Shown here piece by piece: positions 1 to 7,471 of a DNA stretch of 14,300 nucleotides (the stretch's first letter is position 1; every line of letters begins with the position of its first letter). Location of the stretch: NCBI GenBank assembly GCA_031283515.1, contig JAITBS010000367.1:1-14300 (forward strand). The letters are read 5' to 3'. The stretch comes from Planctomycetaceae bacterium (GTDB taxonomy: Bacteria; Planctomycetota; Planctomycetia; Pirellulales; Thermoguttaceae). A program made the position numbers and the translations under genes. The notes beneath the pieces were generated by a model. The model ran no database searches and was not told the DNA's origin. It saw nothing but the letters and a program-made list of their open reading frames with translations.

Positions 1-6
1 CTAAAA

Positions 7-41
7 ATTCAACAGCAAAGACGATGTTTCATCGAAATTTC
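7..41. repeat. Left partner of the inverted pair flanking the lipoprotein/DUF1559 genes
   Basis: ATTCAACAG (7-15) and CGATGTTTC (22-30) recur in reverse orientation and order at 1740-1764. CGATGTTTCATCGAAATTTC also resembles the palindromic repeat core. The repeat may extend to the left of the window. Confidence 0.45.
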
Positions 42-130
42 TGTTGTGTGTTTATAAGTATGTTTTGTTACGTATTTTTCTGTTTTTTGTTTCAAGTTTT
101 TTATTACTCATTTTTGTTAAAGGAATTTCT

Positions 131-550
131 ATGAACAAGTTTATTTTGATTGGGCTATGTTTGTTGGTATTGACATTCACTGCTTGCGGAAGCGGCAAAT
201 GTTCGCTTCGCGGAAAAGTTACGTTTTCTGATGACGGAACTCCATTACCATGCGGAACTGTCTTGTTTGAAAACGAAACAACACGCAGTAAAGGAAAAAT
301 CAACGCTGATGGCACCTATATTGTCGGAACATTATCAAATACAGACGGTATTCCTTCGGGAACATACAAAGTTTCTGTTACCGAAACTTATAAACCGCTG
401 GAAAATACCGGTTCCAACGATATGGATGTTCCTCAAAACGAATCTTTGATTGACGCAAAATATGCGAATGCTTCAACATCCGGTCTAACAATTACCGTCG
501 ATTCCAAAACAAAAGTATTTGATATTACCGTTGATCGTCCGAAAAAGTAA
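131..550 (+). CDS. Small lipoprotein with carboxypeptidase-regulatory-like (transthyretin-like) domain
   Basis: Predicted 139-residue exported lipoprotein of unknown role. I chose the ATG at 131 over the in-frame ATG at 44: an AAAGGA ribosome site ends 6 bases before it, and translation from 131 gives a compact signal peptide (MNKF plus a hydrophobic stretch) ending in a lipobox-like FTAC, with Cys19 as the probable lipidated residue. Phe at lipobox position -3 is not canonical, so lipidation is likely rather than certain. Residues 24-95 (start GKVTF, DDGTPLP, VLFENE, ADGTY, GIPSGTYKVSV) follow the beta-sandwich pattern of carboxypeptidase-regulatory domains. In Planctomycetota such proteins very often lie directly before a DUF1559 pseudopilin gene, as here (78-base gap), which suggests co-transcription and a joint role at the cell surface. 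The biochemical function is unknown. Confidence 0.85.
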   Translation: MNKFILIGLCLLVLTFTACGSGKCSLRGKVTFSDDGTPLPCGTVLFENETTRSKGKINADGTYIVGTLSNTDGIPSGTYKVSVTETYKPLENTGSNDMDVPQNESLIDAKYANASTSGLTITVDSKTKVFDITVDRPKK

Positions 551-628
551 GTTTTTCATGGCGATTTTTTTGTTTCAAATTTAATTTTTATTAACGTTTC
601 TTTAATTTATTTTTTTAAGGAGTTTACT

Positions 629-1726
629 ATGAGTTTAAGACTAACTCGCCGATTTTTTGCGTTTACGCTTGTTGAATTACTCGTTGTGATAGCCATTATT
701 GGTGCTTTGATTGCGCTTCTTTTGCCTGCGGTACAGGCGGCGCGCGAAGCGGCACGACGAATGCAATGCTCGAACAATATGAAACAATTTTCGCTTGCGT
801 TGCACAATTACCATGACACGCTGAGTTCCCTTCCTCCCGGATGTTTGAATACGAATGGAAGTGGAACTCTTCTGTTTGCTTTGGCGTCCGCTCACATGCT
901 TTTGATGCCCTACATGGAGCAAGGAGCACGCTATGAAGGTTGGGTTTCCGCAGGTTATCCGGGAGCTCACTCGAATCCTACAACAGGACGTTGGCCTTGG
1001 TTGAGTGATCCGATACCCACGTTACGATGTCCTTCCGACCCTTATATTGCTTCGCCGAATTATTATAATATCGAAAATTCGGCAAGGCAGAATATTATGA
1101 CCTGTCGCGGCGATACCGTTTACAGGAACTGGCAAAATAATGCAAACATTCCGGCTGAAGATCAACGCGGAATCTTTGGGGTAATCTATGGATTTACGTT
1201 GACAAGTGCCACCGATGGAACAAGTAACACATTGACCGTCAGCGAATCTATTTCCAGCCGCCGACAAGGAACCGATGAAGTGAAAGGCGGTTTTTATAAT
1301 CGTAACAATGCAGACTTACACACAGACCCGATTACAAATTGTCTGAATGCTGCTATTGATACAACTACGAAAAAATTGAATAGTCCATCGACCGGTGGAG
1401 TTTGGCGTGGTTTGTTTTTCAATGAAGGTCGTCCTAGCGTATCGGGTTTTACCACAGTTTTACCGCCTAATTCACCTTCCTGTGCTTTTGCTAATGATGC
1501 CGGTTACAATTGGGGTGTGCATTCAGCGACGAGTGCGCATTCAGGCGGAGTCAATGCCGCATTGCTGGACGGTTCGGTTCGATTTATTTCCGATACGATT
1601 AACAGCCGGGACACAACAATCGCCTTACCGGCAACCACCACCACTATTATTACTTCCGGTGCAAGTCCTTATGGTGTTTGGGGAAATCTCGGCGTAAAAG
1701 ATGACGGTATGGCAGTTACTCCCTAA
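629..1726 (+). CDS. DUF1559 domain-containing protein with type II pseudopilin N-terminus
   Basis: 365-residue protein of the large planctomycete DUF1559 (SBP_bac_10-type) family. An AAGGAG site at 617-622 lies 6 bases before the ATG. The N-terminus is a class III (prepilin) signal: RRFFA-FTLVELLVVIAIIG, with probable cleavage before Phe12, Glu16 as the conserved +5 residue, and one hydrophobic helix to about residue 32. Ala replaces the usual Gly at -1. The family segment LPAVQAAREAARRMQCSNN follows (32-50), then ATDGTSNTL (194-202), and the C-terminal H-x9-DG box (His304, Asp314-Gly315, followed by SVRFI). The ending WGNLGVKDDG is also family-typical. The protein is probably exported through or assembled by a type II secretion/pilus-like machine. 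Members are numerous per genome and their function is not established. Length is normal for the family. Confidence 0.93.
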   Translation: MSLRLTRRFFAFTLVELLVVIAIIGALIALLLPAVQAAREAARRMQCSNNMKQFSLALHNYHDTLSSLPPGCLNTNGSGTLLFALASAHMLLMPYMEQGARYEGWVSAGYPGAHSNPTTGRWPWLSDPIPTLRCPSDPYIASPNYYNIENSARQNIMTCRGDTVYRNWQNNANIPAEDQRGIFGVIYGFTLTSATDGTSNTLTVSESISSRRQGTDEVKGGFYNRNNADLHTDPITNCLNAAIDTTTKKLNSPSTGGVWRGLFFNEGRPSVSGFTTVLPPNSPSCAFANDAGYNWGVHSATSAHSGGVNAALLDGSVRFISDTINSRDTTIALPATTTTIITSGASPYGVWGNLGVKDDGMAVTP

Positions 1727-1728
1727 AC

Positions 1729-1764
1729 GGCGTTTCTCCGAAACATCGACCAAAACTGTTGAAT
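1729..1764. repeat. Diverged repeat copy, right partner of an inverted pair
   Basis: GGCGTTTCTCCGAAACATCGACC (read as CGTTTC, TC, CGAAACATCG) resembles the palindromic repeat at 7411. Its right side, GAAACATCG (1740-1748) plus CTGTTGAAT (1756-1764), is the reverse complement of ATTCAACAG (7-15) plus CGATGTTTC (22-30) at the left end of the window, with similar spacing (7 and 6 bases). Confidence 0.5.
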
Positions 1765-1840
1765 CGTCCACTTTATAAGTTTTTACTGCGAATAGTTACT
1801 CATTTTCACCTAATTTTTTTGAACAAAACAACCTCATTGA

Positions 1841-1936
1841 GTAGTTGAGAGTGGATAGTGGATAGTTCGCAAGCGGAGTAATACCAAAACGGTAATACTT
1901 CCGCTTGCGACACTATCAACTATCAACTAACCACTG
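1841..1936. repeat. Long imperfect inverted repeat with 7-bp iterations in its outer arms
   Basis: The inner stem is TCGCAAGCGGAGTAATACC (1867-1885) against GGTAATACTTCCGCTTGCGA (1891-1910), separated by AAAAC; it pairs nearly perfectly apart from the AGTAAT/AATACT offset. The outer arms are also complementary and are built of 7-bp units: AGTTGAG, AGTGGAT, AGTGGAT on the left, ATCAACT, ATCAACT, AACCACT on the right. Arms are about 45 bases in total. It could be a bidirectional terminator for the two convergent genes, a small non-autonomous element, or a repetitive extragenic palindrome. No transposase is nearby. Confidence 0.75.
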
Positions 1937-2021
1937 CCCTTTCAGGACGAGGAGGAACTGAATAATACGTAAAAATAATAATTCCACTGATAGATTACAA
2001 AACAAAAACAAACAGTTTGAA

Positions 2022-2049
2022 GCAAAATTTTTGTTTGTTTTGCTTTTTT
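2022..2049 (+). terminator. Possible weak intrinsic terminator
   Basis: GCAAAA (2022-2027) pairs with TTTTGC (2038-2043) across a 10-base loop and is followed by six T. The stem is short and AT-rich, so termination strength is doubtful. It would serve plus-strand transcripts from the DUF1559 gene, about 300 bases upstream. Confidence 0.3.
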
Positions 2050-2069
2050 GTTGTAACTGTTCAATACAA

Positions 2070-3584
2070 TTATGTATTCCAAATTTTCCGTTTTCGGCTG
2101 CTTGGAATATTCATAATCTGACGGTATTTTACGATTGTTCGCCGTGCCACACGGATTCCAGCACTGTCAAGTAATTTAACAAGAGCATCATCACTTAACG
2201 GATCACGTTTGTCTTCTTTGTCAATAATTTCCCGTAACTTGAGGCGTACCGCGTCCTGAGCAACCTCTTCACCTCCATCCGAAGCCGCTAACGCCCCACT
2301 AAAAAAACGTTTAAGCGGAAAAACACCTTGCGGTGTCATCATCCATTTTTCGTCACACGCCCGCGAAACCGTCGTAATATGAACCCCAACAACTTCCGCT
2401 ATTTGTTGCATCTTGAGCGGCTTCAACGCATGTGGACCAATTTCAAAAAAATCAATCTGGTGATCAACAATCGCTTGGGAAACTTTGCGTAATGTCGTTC
2501 GGCGTTGCTCAATTGCTTCAATTAACCATTGGGCAGAACCCACTTTTTGTTTAATATAATCCCGCGTCCCTTTTTCCGTTCCCCGATTTTTCATTAACTC
2601 CCGATAACAACCACTCACATGAAGTTGTTGTGAACGCCGCCCCTCCTCAATCCGAACAACATAGCATCCCTCATCATTCTTTTCCACAATAACATCAGGA
2701 ATAATAACCGCAGATGATTCCGCATAAAAATCAGCACCCGGACGCGGATTGAGATGACGAAGTTCCAGTATTGCCTCCCGAATCGTTTCAAAAGAAAAAC
2801 CCGTAACTCGAACAATATAAGGTAATCGGTTCGCCGAAATATCTTCCAAATGCGACGATATCAATATTCGTAAAATATCACTGTTGGGCATTTCAGGACG
2901 AACCTGGAGCAGAAGACAGTCCTTCAAATCCCTACCACCAACACCAGACGGATCAAGTTTACGGACAACTTCCAATGCCTCCGCCGCAAGAGCTTGGTCT
3001 TCAGGAGTTTGATCCGCACCAAGAAAATCATTGAGATCAAAAGGAAAATAACCGTTCGGATCAAGATAATTAATCACCCGCTCCACCATCACTCGAAGCG
3101 GCGGCGAAAGATCAAACCAACCAAGTTGTTCTATCAAATAATCCTGAAGTGTTTGGGAGGGCGACGGAATATTGGCAAAAACATCATTACGGCGTTCATT
3201 TTGATCTTCGAGCCAATTTTGTGATCGTACCGGTAATTCGTCAATAGTGTCCGAATAGTTTTGCGCAAAATCATCCGCAATTTGAAATTCCTCTTTAGAA
3301 TCAGAAGTAGAATCAAACCGAATTTCCGGTTCATATTCAAAACTTGTTTCCGTTTCTTCGGTTTCTGTAGTGTTGGTTTCTCCAAAGGTATCTTCACTGG
3401 TATTTTCTGCCGGATTCGCAGGTTCCATGTCCAGTTCGAGAACAGGATTTTCTTTCAATTCCTTATCAATCCGCTCTTCCAGTTGCAACACCGACAACTG
3501 AAGAATCTCCATTGATTGGATCATTCGTTGGGTCAGGATTTGTTTTTGCTCTTGACGAAGTTCTTGACCTAAAGTAAAACGCAT
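2070..3584 (-). CDS. rpoN: RNA polymerase sigma-54 factor
   Basis: 504-residue sigma-54, which directs RNA polymerase to -24/-12 promoters and needs an AAA+ enhancer-binding activator to open them. Region I is typical and supports this start: MRFTLGQELRQ then ILTQRMIQSMEILQLS (residues 17-31), the glutamine/leucine-rich activator-contact segment. Region II (about 55-135) is acidic and low-complexity. The core-binding domain follows (about 140-330). The helix-turn-helix spans about 392-412 (MQQIAEVVGVHITTVSRA), and the C-terminal RpoN box is ARRTIVKYRQ (480-489), followed by IPSSRKRK. Length is usual for the family. No clear Shine-Dalgarno precedes the ATG. The phosphoesterase gene ends 77 bases upstream on the same strand, so the two may be co-transcribed. 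No activator gene and no convincing -24/-12 promoter were seen in the window. Confidence 0.97.
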   Translation of the reverse strand: MRFTLGQELRQEQKQILTQRMIQSMEILQLSVLQLEERIDKELKENPVLELDMEPANPAENTSEDTFGETNTTETEETETSFEYEPEIRFDSTSDSKEEFQIADDFAQNYSDTIDELPVRSQNWLEDQNERRNDVFANIPSPSQTLQDYLIEQLGWFDLSPPLRVMVERVINYLDPNGYFPFDLNDFLGADQTPEDQALAAEALEVVRKLDPSGVGGRDLKDCLLLQVRPEMPNSDILRILISSHLEDISANRLPYIVRVTGFSFETIREAILELRHLNPRPGADFYAESSAVIIPDVIVEKNDEGCYVVRIEEGRRSQQLHVSGCYRELMKNRGTEKGTRDYIKQKVGSAQWLIEAIEQRRTTLRKVSQAIVDHQIDFFEIGPHALKPLKMQQIAEVVGVHITTVSRACDEKWMMTPQGVFPLKRFFSGALAASDGGEEVAQDAVRLKLREIIDKEDKRDPLSDDALVKLLDSAGIRVARRTIVKYRQIMNIPSSRKRKIWNT

Positions 3585-3652
3585 GGTATCAAAGGAAATT
3601 GGGAAAGAAAAATAAAATATTTTGTGCGTGTGTGTGGGTTCAATAAATTATC

Positions 3653-3662
3653 AGACCGGTCT
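3653..3662. repeat. Perfect 10-bp palindrome AGACCGGTCT at the phosphoesterase stop
   Basis: AGACCGGTCT is self-complementary and overlaps the first base of the phosphoesterase stop codon, in the gap before rpoN. It might be a protein-binding site or processing hairpin, but a palindrome of this length can also occur by chance. Confidence 0.35.
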
Positions 3663-4408
3663 CACTTTCCATCCCGAAGCCGATAACCTAAATAATTATC
3701 AAGATCTTTGATTTGTAAGATTTTTTCGATTGTTTTTTCAAAAGGATATTCAACTCGGTGATAAGTTACGGTCAGGTCTTCCAGAACAATATAGCAGGCT
3801 CTTGGATCACGATCACGCGGTTGACCGACAGAACCGACGTTAATCATTAATTTTTTATCGCCCAAGGTGTATTTTCCATGAATATCGTCTGGGGTAAAAA
3901 ATTCACGATCTTCCGTGAAAATTCCCGGAACATGCGTATGTCCCTGAAACGAATATTTGGGAATTACTGCGAAAAGGCGTTCCATTTTACGTTCGTTGTA
4001 AATATCATCCTGAAAAACATATTCATTGAGCGGATTGCGCGGCGAACCGTGAACATACAAAATATCGTCTTCGCGGTAAAGTCGGGGTAATTCGTTGAGA
4101 AAATCCCAACGTTCGTTTGCGCCGGGAACACGAATATTTTCCAGTTGATCGCGAGTCCAAAAAATAGCCCGTTCGGCACTGTTGTTGAATCCTTCCGGAT
4201 CAAAAAGAGAGGCTTGATCATGATTACCGAGCAGGCAAATATGCCCTTTTTCCCGCATTAAATCAATACATTCGATTGGGTTTGGTCCATAACCCACCAA
4301 ATCACCAAGACAATAAATCTCAGTAATATTTTGTGAAGCAACGTGTTCCAACACCGCTTCAAGGGCTTCAAGGTTACTGTGAATATCGCTGATAATTGCA
4401 CGTTTCAA
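3662..4408 (-). CDS. Calcineurin-like metallophosphoesterase (YfcE/MJ0936-like group)
   Basis: 248-residue cytoplasmic metallophosphoesterase, probably a phosphodiesterase or phosphatase; substrate unknown. The dinuclear metal site is complete: Asp8 and His10 (SDIHSN), Asp36 (GDLVGYGP), Asn62-His63 (GNHD), His120 (YVHGSP), and His157/His159 (GHTH), followed by NVGSVGQPRD (191-200). The start is a TTG at 4406-4408: a GGAG site lies 7 bases upstream, and MKRAIISDIHSN is the usual N-terminus of the family. The compact size and the GYGPNP motif match the small phosphoesterases related to YfcE and archaeal MJ0936, some of which hydrolyse model phosphodiesters or cyclic nucleotides. The gene precedes rpoN by 77 bases on the same strand. 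No domain is missing. Confidence 0.9.
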   Translation of the reverse strand: MKRAIISDIHSNLEALEAVLEHVASQNITEIYCLGDLVGYGPNPIECIDLMREKGHICLLGNHDQASLFDPEGFNNSAERAIFWTRDQLENIRVPGANERWDFLNELPRLYREDDILYVHGSPRNPLNEYVFQDDIYNERKMERLFAVIPKYSFQGHTHVPGIFTEDREFFTPDDIHGKYTLGDKKLMINVGSVGQPRDRDPRACYIVLEDLTVTYHRVEYPFEKTIEKILQIKDLDNYLGYRLRDGK

Positions 4409-4469
4409 AGGAATTCTCCGCTTATTTGAAAAAACTGTTAATAGAGATTGCCAACAAATATGTGATATT

Positions 4470-4494
4470 TTGCGGTTTTTTATGGGAACCGCAA
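4470..4494. repeat. Short hairpin TTGCGGTT / AACCGCAA in the phosphoesterase leader
   Basis: Perfect 8-bp arms at 4470-4477 and 4487-4494 with a 9-base loop. No T run follows on either strand, so it is not a classical terminator. If the promoter at about 4560 is used, it lies in the 5' untranslated leader and could affect mRNA stability or initiation. Confidence 0.4.
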
Positions 4495-4559
4495 AGATTA
4501 ATGGAAAAAAGGAGTTCGTAGTTTAGGGTTGGTAATTACAAATTGCAAATCACTAAAGT

Positions 4560-4568
4560 ATTATACCA
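4560..4568 (-). promoter_or_regulatory. Extended -10 promoter candidate for phosphoesterase-rpoN
   Basis: On the minus strand the sequence reads TGGTATAATAC, a consensus TATAAT with an upstream TG extension (TGnTATAAT). No good -35 hexamer is present, which extended -10 promoters do not need. Transcription would start near 4553 and give a leader of about 145 bases. Confidence 0.4.
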
Positions 4569-4787
4569 CAAAAAATAAAAAATCCATTCTCAAATCATAA
4601 CAATTAAAAACAAATTTGAAAACAGGAGAATAAAAAGATTTTCGACAAATACTTGCGGTATTTCCCCAAAAAACAGAGTTCGCTAAGAAAAATAGGAAAA
4701 ATTAACCTAAGTTATGCAACTATAAAAGAACGATTGCCCCAATGGGAACCTTCTTAATATTTTATTTCTTTCATAACCGGCAGTAAT

Positions 4788-7190
4788 CTAAAACGTAACA
4801 TTCCATGAAAAATTATTGGATGTTTCGGTTGAGCGGAGTATTTCACGGCGGAGTTCTTTTTTCACCGGATCGTAAATTCGTAACTCATAAGGGTCGCCTC
4901 CGACAACACAACTAATACCGGAAAGTGTTTTCGTTTCGGGATTCCAATGTTCCTCGATTACGTCCGTCATACCTTGCGTGATATGTTGTGATGTACTCAG
5001 CAGAATCGGATGATCCTTCACCGGACGAACCGCCAAAACAAGACAGGAACCCGGCGGAAGTTCAACAGCAATTTTATCTGTAAACAGACCGAAAAACTTG
5101 TTGCCCCAAAAATCAAACGCAACATATTCATTGGCTTCGGGAAGACCAATCCACGCAGAATTTGTTTCGATTTTCAACGGTTTTTTATCATCCCAATTAT
5201 AAAACGCAACAATTTCCCGTGCCTGAATTTCCGGCGGTTGAGTTTCGGAGATATTGGGGTTATTCTTTTTTTGTTCGGAAATATTACGATTTGACCGTGT
5301 TGTCAGATGCCAGATTTGCGGTAAATCTTCGTTAAAAAGATCAACCGGTCTTGCCGACCGTAAACCATGATGTTGAATTGTTCGGCGAAGGATGTGAACA
5401 CGTTCTTCGGAAAGCGACGGCAACCAATCACTAAACACAAAAAGTTGACCACTCACCGCAACCCAGGACGCAATAAGTTGAGCATGTTCTAACGGAATTG
5501 AATTTCGTACATAAACCGGATCAGGATCATTCCACCAAACACGACCATTGAGAAAATACCGATTCGAACCATGCCAAGGTCCCGTTTTCAACGAATCCCA
5601 TTTTGCGCCGTTATCAGGACCAATCCGCATGGCATCGACACAACCAAACGACGCTCCCAATGTCCGCATATTTTGTGACACATTACAGCCGAGAATAAAA
5701 ACATCGTCGCCCGCTGCTTGACGAATCACTTCAAAACCTTTCCGGTATGCGGCAATTGGGGTCAATTTGGGGTCATAAAATTCCGGTTCACCGAGATCAT
5801 CGGGACGATATTCGTTGTTGATGTAAAGTTGTTCTGTTGCCATTCCTGTCCAAAGTCCGTCGAGTTTGAAGTAGTCAAATTCCCAATCTCCGGCAATTTG
5901 ACGAACCTCATCATGCAGATATTTTTGTACATCAGGATTTGTCAAGTCGAGCGATGTTCCGCCCCAAAACGATTCGTAAGGCTCACCGCGTTTATTGATT
6001 GTTTGGCTGTAATGCCGTTTTGATTTACCTTGTTTGTCAAGAACATCGGTAACCGTGCTTTTCACAAACCAATTCTTGTTCCAATAAGAGTCTTCACTGG
6101 AACCGGCAAACGGCATAAACCAGATTCCGGCATGAAAATTGTTTGACCGGATCATTTGTGCGGTTTTTTTCATACCGTTTTTGTACGCTCCTTCCGAATG
6201 ATGTTGTGTAAAATTCTTTTTCGGACCATTTTTGGTGATACCGGTTTGCCAACCGTCGTCAATTTGTACAAAATTGAAACCGTAGGGAGTCAATTTTTGG
6301 GCGGCGGTTTGAGTCAGACGGACGAGTTCGGTTTCGTTGCAGGCACCGCCGAATTGGTCGGCGTACCAGGTACAATAACCGGAAAGCGGTTTTTTAATCT
6401 GAATCTGATGTGATCTGGCAATCTGCCGTGCGTAATGTTCCAAACCGCGCCGGCAATCGTCAAAACGTCCAAGTACAAAAATTTCCGACAAATTATCTAT
6501 TGGGTTTTCCGAATCCACAGGTTGTAACAGTTTACCGTATTCGATAACCGGTGAAATTACTGTTCTGCCGTCGGAATTTTTGTTTGAAAAAACAATTCCG
6601 GAACCTTTACGATGTGTAATCCAACCGGTTACAACACCGTTACGGTTTTCGGGGTTCACGACGGCGAGGAATGAATAAGAACCTTTATGACCGTCAACCG
6701 CACGAAGTCCGGCGGTTCCAAACGATTTTAATTTATCTGCCGGTTCGGGAAGCAGCAATTCGATTTTCGGAGATACCCATGTTTTGATGTAACCGTTTTC
6801 ATAGGATTCTTTTGTAAAGAAATGGGCAATCAAAACAAAGGGATTTTGTTCTGACAAGGTGTAAATGGATTCGATAATATTTTCGTTACCATCTTTTTGA
6901 ATTACCAACGACACGCCGGCAATTGGTTGACCATCCCGACCGGTAACCGGATGTTTGGCAACAACAGCGGTTTTAGCATTGGGGAGCGATATTTGTGCGT
7001 AAAGTCCATGCTGATCAACAGAAACAACACGCCGTTCGGAATCCCAAGAAACGACAATTTCACCATTGCCAATCCGTGTTACATTATCCGTTGTTTCGAT
7101 TTGCAGTTTTTCTTCTGTTTGAGCCCAAAGAAATACCGGTGAAAGAAACAGTATTACAAAAGATAAAAAAAATAAAAGAGTTCGTAGCAT
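4788..7190 (-). CDS. Secreted alpha-galactosidase-like glycoside hydrolase (clan GH-D, GH36-like)
   Basis: Predicted 800-residue exported retaining glycosidase. The frame opens further upstream (7322), but the ATG at 7188-7190 starts a good signal peptide: MLRTLLFF, a hydrophobic core, and LWA before QTEEK (cleavage after about residue 23). No Shine-Dalgarno is evident. An N-terminal beta-sandwich (about 30-260) precedes a (beta/alpha)8 barrel (about 270-600). Melibiase-type signatures are GYCTWY (271-276), QIDDGWQ (309-315), FKLDG with Asp444 as probable nucleophile, and MRIGPD with Asp526 as probable acid/base. A C-terminal beta domain follows, preceded by an Asn/Glu-rich linker (about 633-655). 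The family cleaves terminal alpha-galactosides (raffinose-type sugars, galactomannan, glycans); related subfamilies include raffinose synthases and other alpha-glycosidases, so substrate is uncertain. The gene stands alone, without a sugar transporter or regulator. Confidence 0.85.
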   Translation of the reverse strand: MLRTLLFFLSFVILFLSPVFLWAQTEEKLQIETTDNVTRIGNGEIVVSWDSERRVVSVDQHGLYAQISLPNAKTAVVAKHPVTGRDGQPIAGVSLVIQKDGNENIIESIYTLSEQNPFVLIAHFFTKESYENGYIKTWVSPKIELLLPEPADKLKSFGTAGLRAVDGHKGSYSFLAVVNPENRNGVVTGWITHRKGSGIVFSNKNSDGRTVISPVIEYGKLLQPVDSENPIDNLSEIFVLGRFDDCRRGLEHYARQIARSHQIQIKKPLSGYCTWYADQFGGACNETELVRLTQTAAQKLTPYGFNFVQIDDGWQTGITKNGPKKNFTQHHSEGAYKNGMKKTAQMIRSNNFHAGIWFMPFAGSSEDSYWNKNWFVKSTVTDVLDKQGKSKRHYSQTINKRGEPYESFWGGTSLDLTNPDVQKYLHDEVRQIAGDWEFDYFKLDGLWTGMATEQLYINNEYRPDDLGEPEFYDPKLTPIAAYRKGFEVIRQAAGDDVFILGCNVSQNMRTLGASFGCVDAMRIGPDNGAKWDSLKTGPWHGSNRYFLNGRVWWNDPDPVYVRNSIPLEHAQLIASWVAVSGQLFVFSDWLPSLSEERVHILRRTIQHHGLRSARPVDLFNEDLPQIWHLTTRSNRNISEQKKNNPNISETQPPEIQAREIVAFYNWDDKKPLKIETNSAWIGLPEANEYVAFDFWGNKFFGLFTDKIAVELPPGSCLVLAVRPVKDHPILLSTSQHITQGMTDVIEEHWNPETKTLSGISCVVGGDPYELRIYDPVKKELRREILRSTETSNNFSWNVTF

Positions 7191-7200
7191 GTTAGAGACG

Positions 7201-7262
7201 GTGCACAAATAAAATGCACGTAAGTTAGTTGTATTGTATCTTGCAGGTAATTGGTAATTGGT
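7201..7262. promoter_or_regulatory. Leader elements upstream of the alpha-galactosidase-like gene
   Basis: Two structures precede the start codon. GTGCA (7201-7205) pairs with TGCAC (7215-7219), a 5-bp stem 10 bases from the ATG. GGTAATT is repeated in tandem at 7246-7252 and 7253-7259 and continues as GGTAT to 7264. Either could be a regulator site or a leader structure; the evidence is only the pattern. Confidence 0.3.
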
Positions 7263-7410
7263 ATCATACCGCCATGAAAAAACAATCATAACAAAAGTTC
7301 CTGAACAATACAATATACTCAATAATATGATAATTTGGTTTTACCTTGCTATTATTTGTTTGTTCCATTACCATCCGTAAACAAACGCCAATCAGCGAGT
7401 ACGCCGATGC

Positions 7411-7462
7411 GATGTTTCGGCGAAACGTCGCCTACCATAAAAGAAATGTTGACTACCATAAA
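7411..7462. repeat. Dispersed palindromic repeat copy with a short direct repeat
   Basis: GATGTTTCGGCGAAACGTC (7411-7429) is palindromic apart from the central base and one G:T-type position, and is followed by GCCTACC. The segment from TTTCGG to CTACC (7415-7436) matches 14092-14113 in 21 of 22 bases. CTACCATAAAA then occurs twice (7432-7442 and 7452-7462) at a 20-base period. It lies downstream of the 7472-8956 gene and upstream of the glycosidase gene, so it may also act as an mRNA hairpin between the two. Confidence 0.65.
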
Positions 7463-7471
7463 ATAAGAACA

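Larger units (their letters stand above)
1727..2069. other. Intergenic region between convergent genes, carries repeat and hairpin structures
   Basis: No coding potential was seen between the DUF1559 stop and the rpoN stop. The region contains a copy of the CGAAACATCG-type palindromic motif (1729-1751), a long imperfect inverted repeat (1841-1936) and an AT-rich stem followed by a T run (2022-2049). The convergent gene layout suggests a transcription-termination zone. Confidence 0.7.
4409..4787. other. Intergenic region upstream of the phosphoesterase
   Basis: AT-rich, without a plausible gene on either strand. It holds an 8-bp hairpin (4470-4494) and an extended -10 promoter candidate (4560-4568) for the phosphoesterase. 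Nothing resembling a strong terminator for the alpha-galactosidase-like gene was seen; only a short CCC/GGG stem around 4736-4748. Confidence 0.6.

Noticed and set aside
44..130. Upstream extension of the lipoprotein to the ATG at 44
   Set aside because: It adds a second hydrophobic stretch before a complete lipoprotein signal, and only the ATG at 131 has a ribosome site.
7191..7322. N-terminal extension of the glycosidase to 7322
   Set aside because: The 44 extra residues precede a normal signal peptide and cross the tandem GGTAATT repeat, so they are probably leader DNA.
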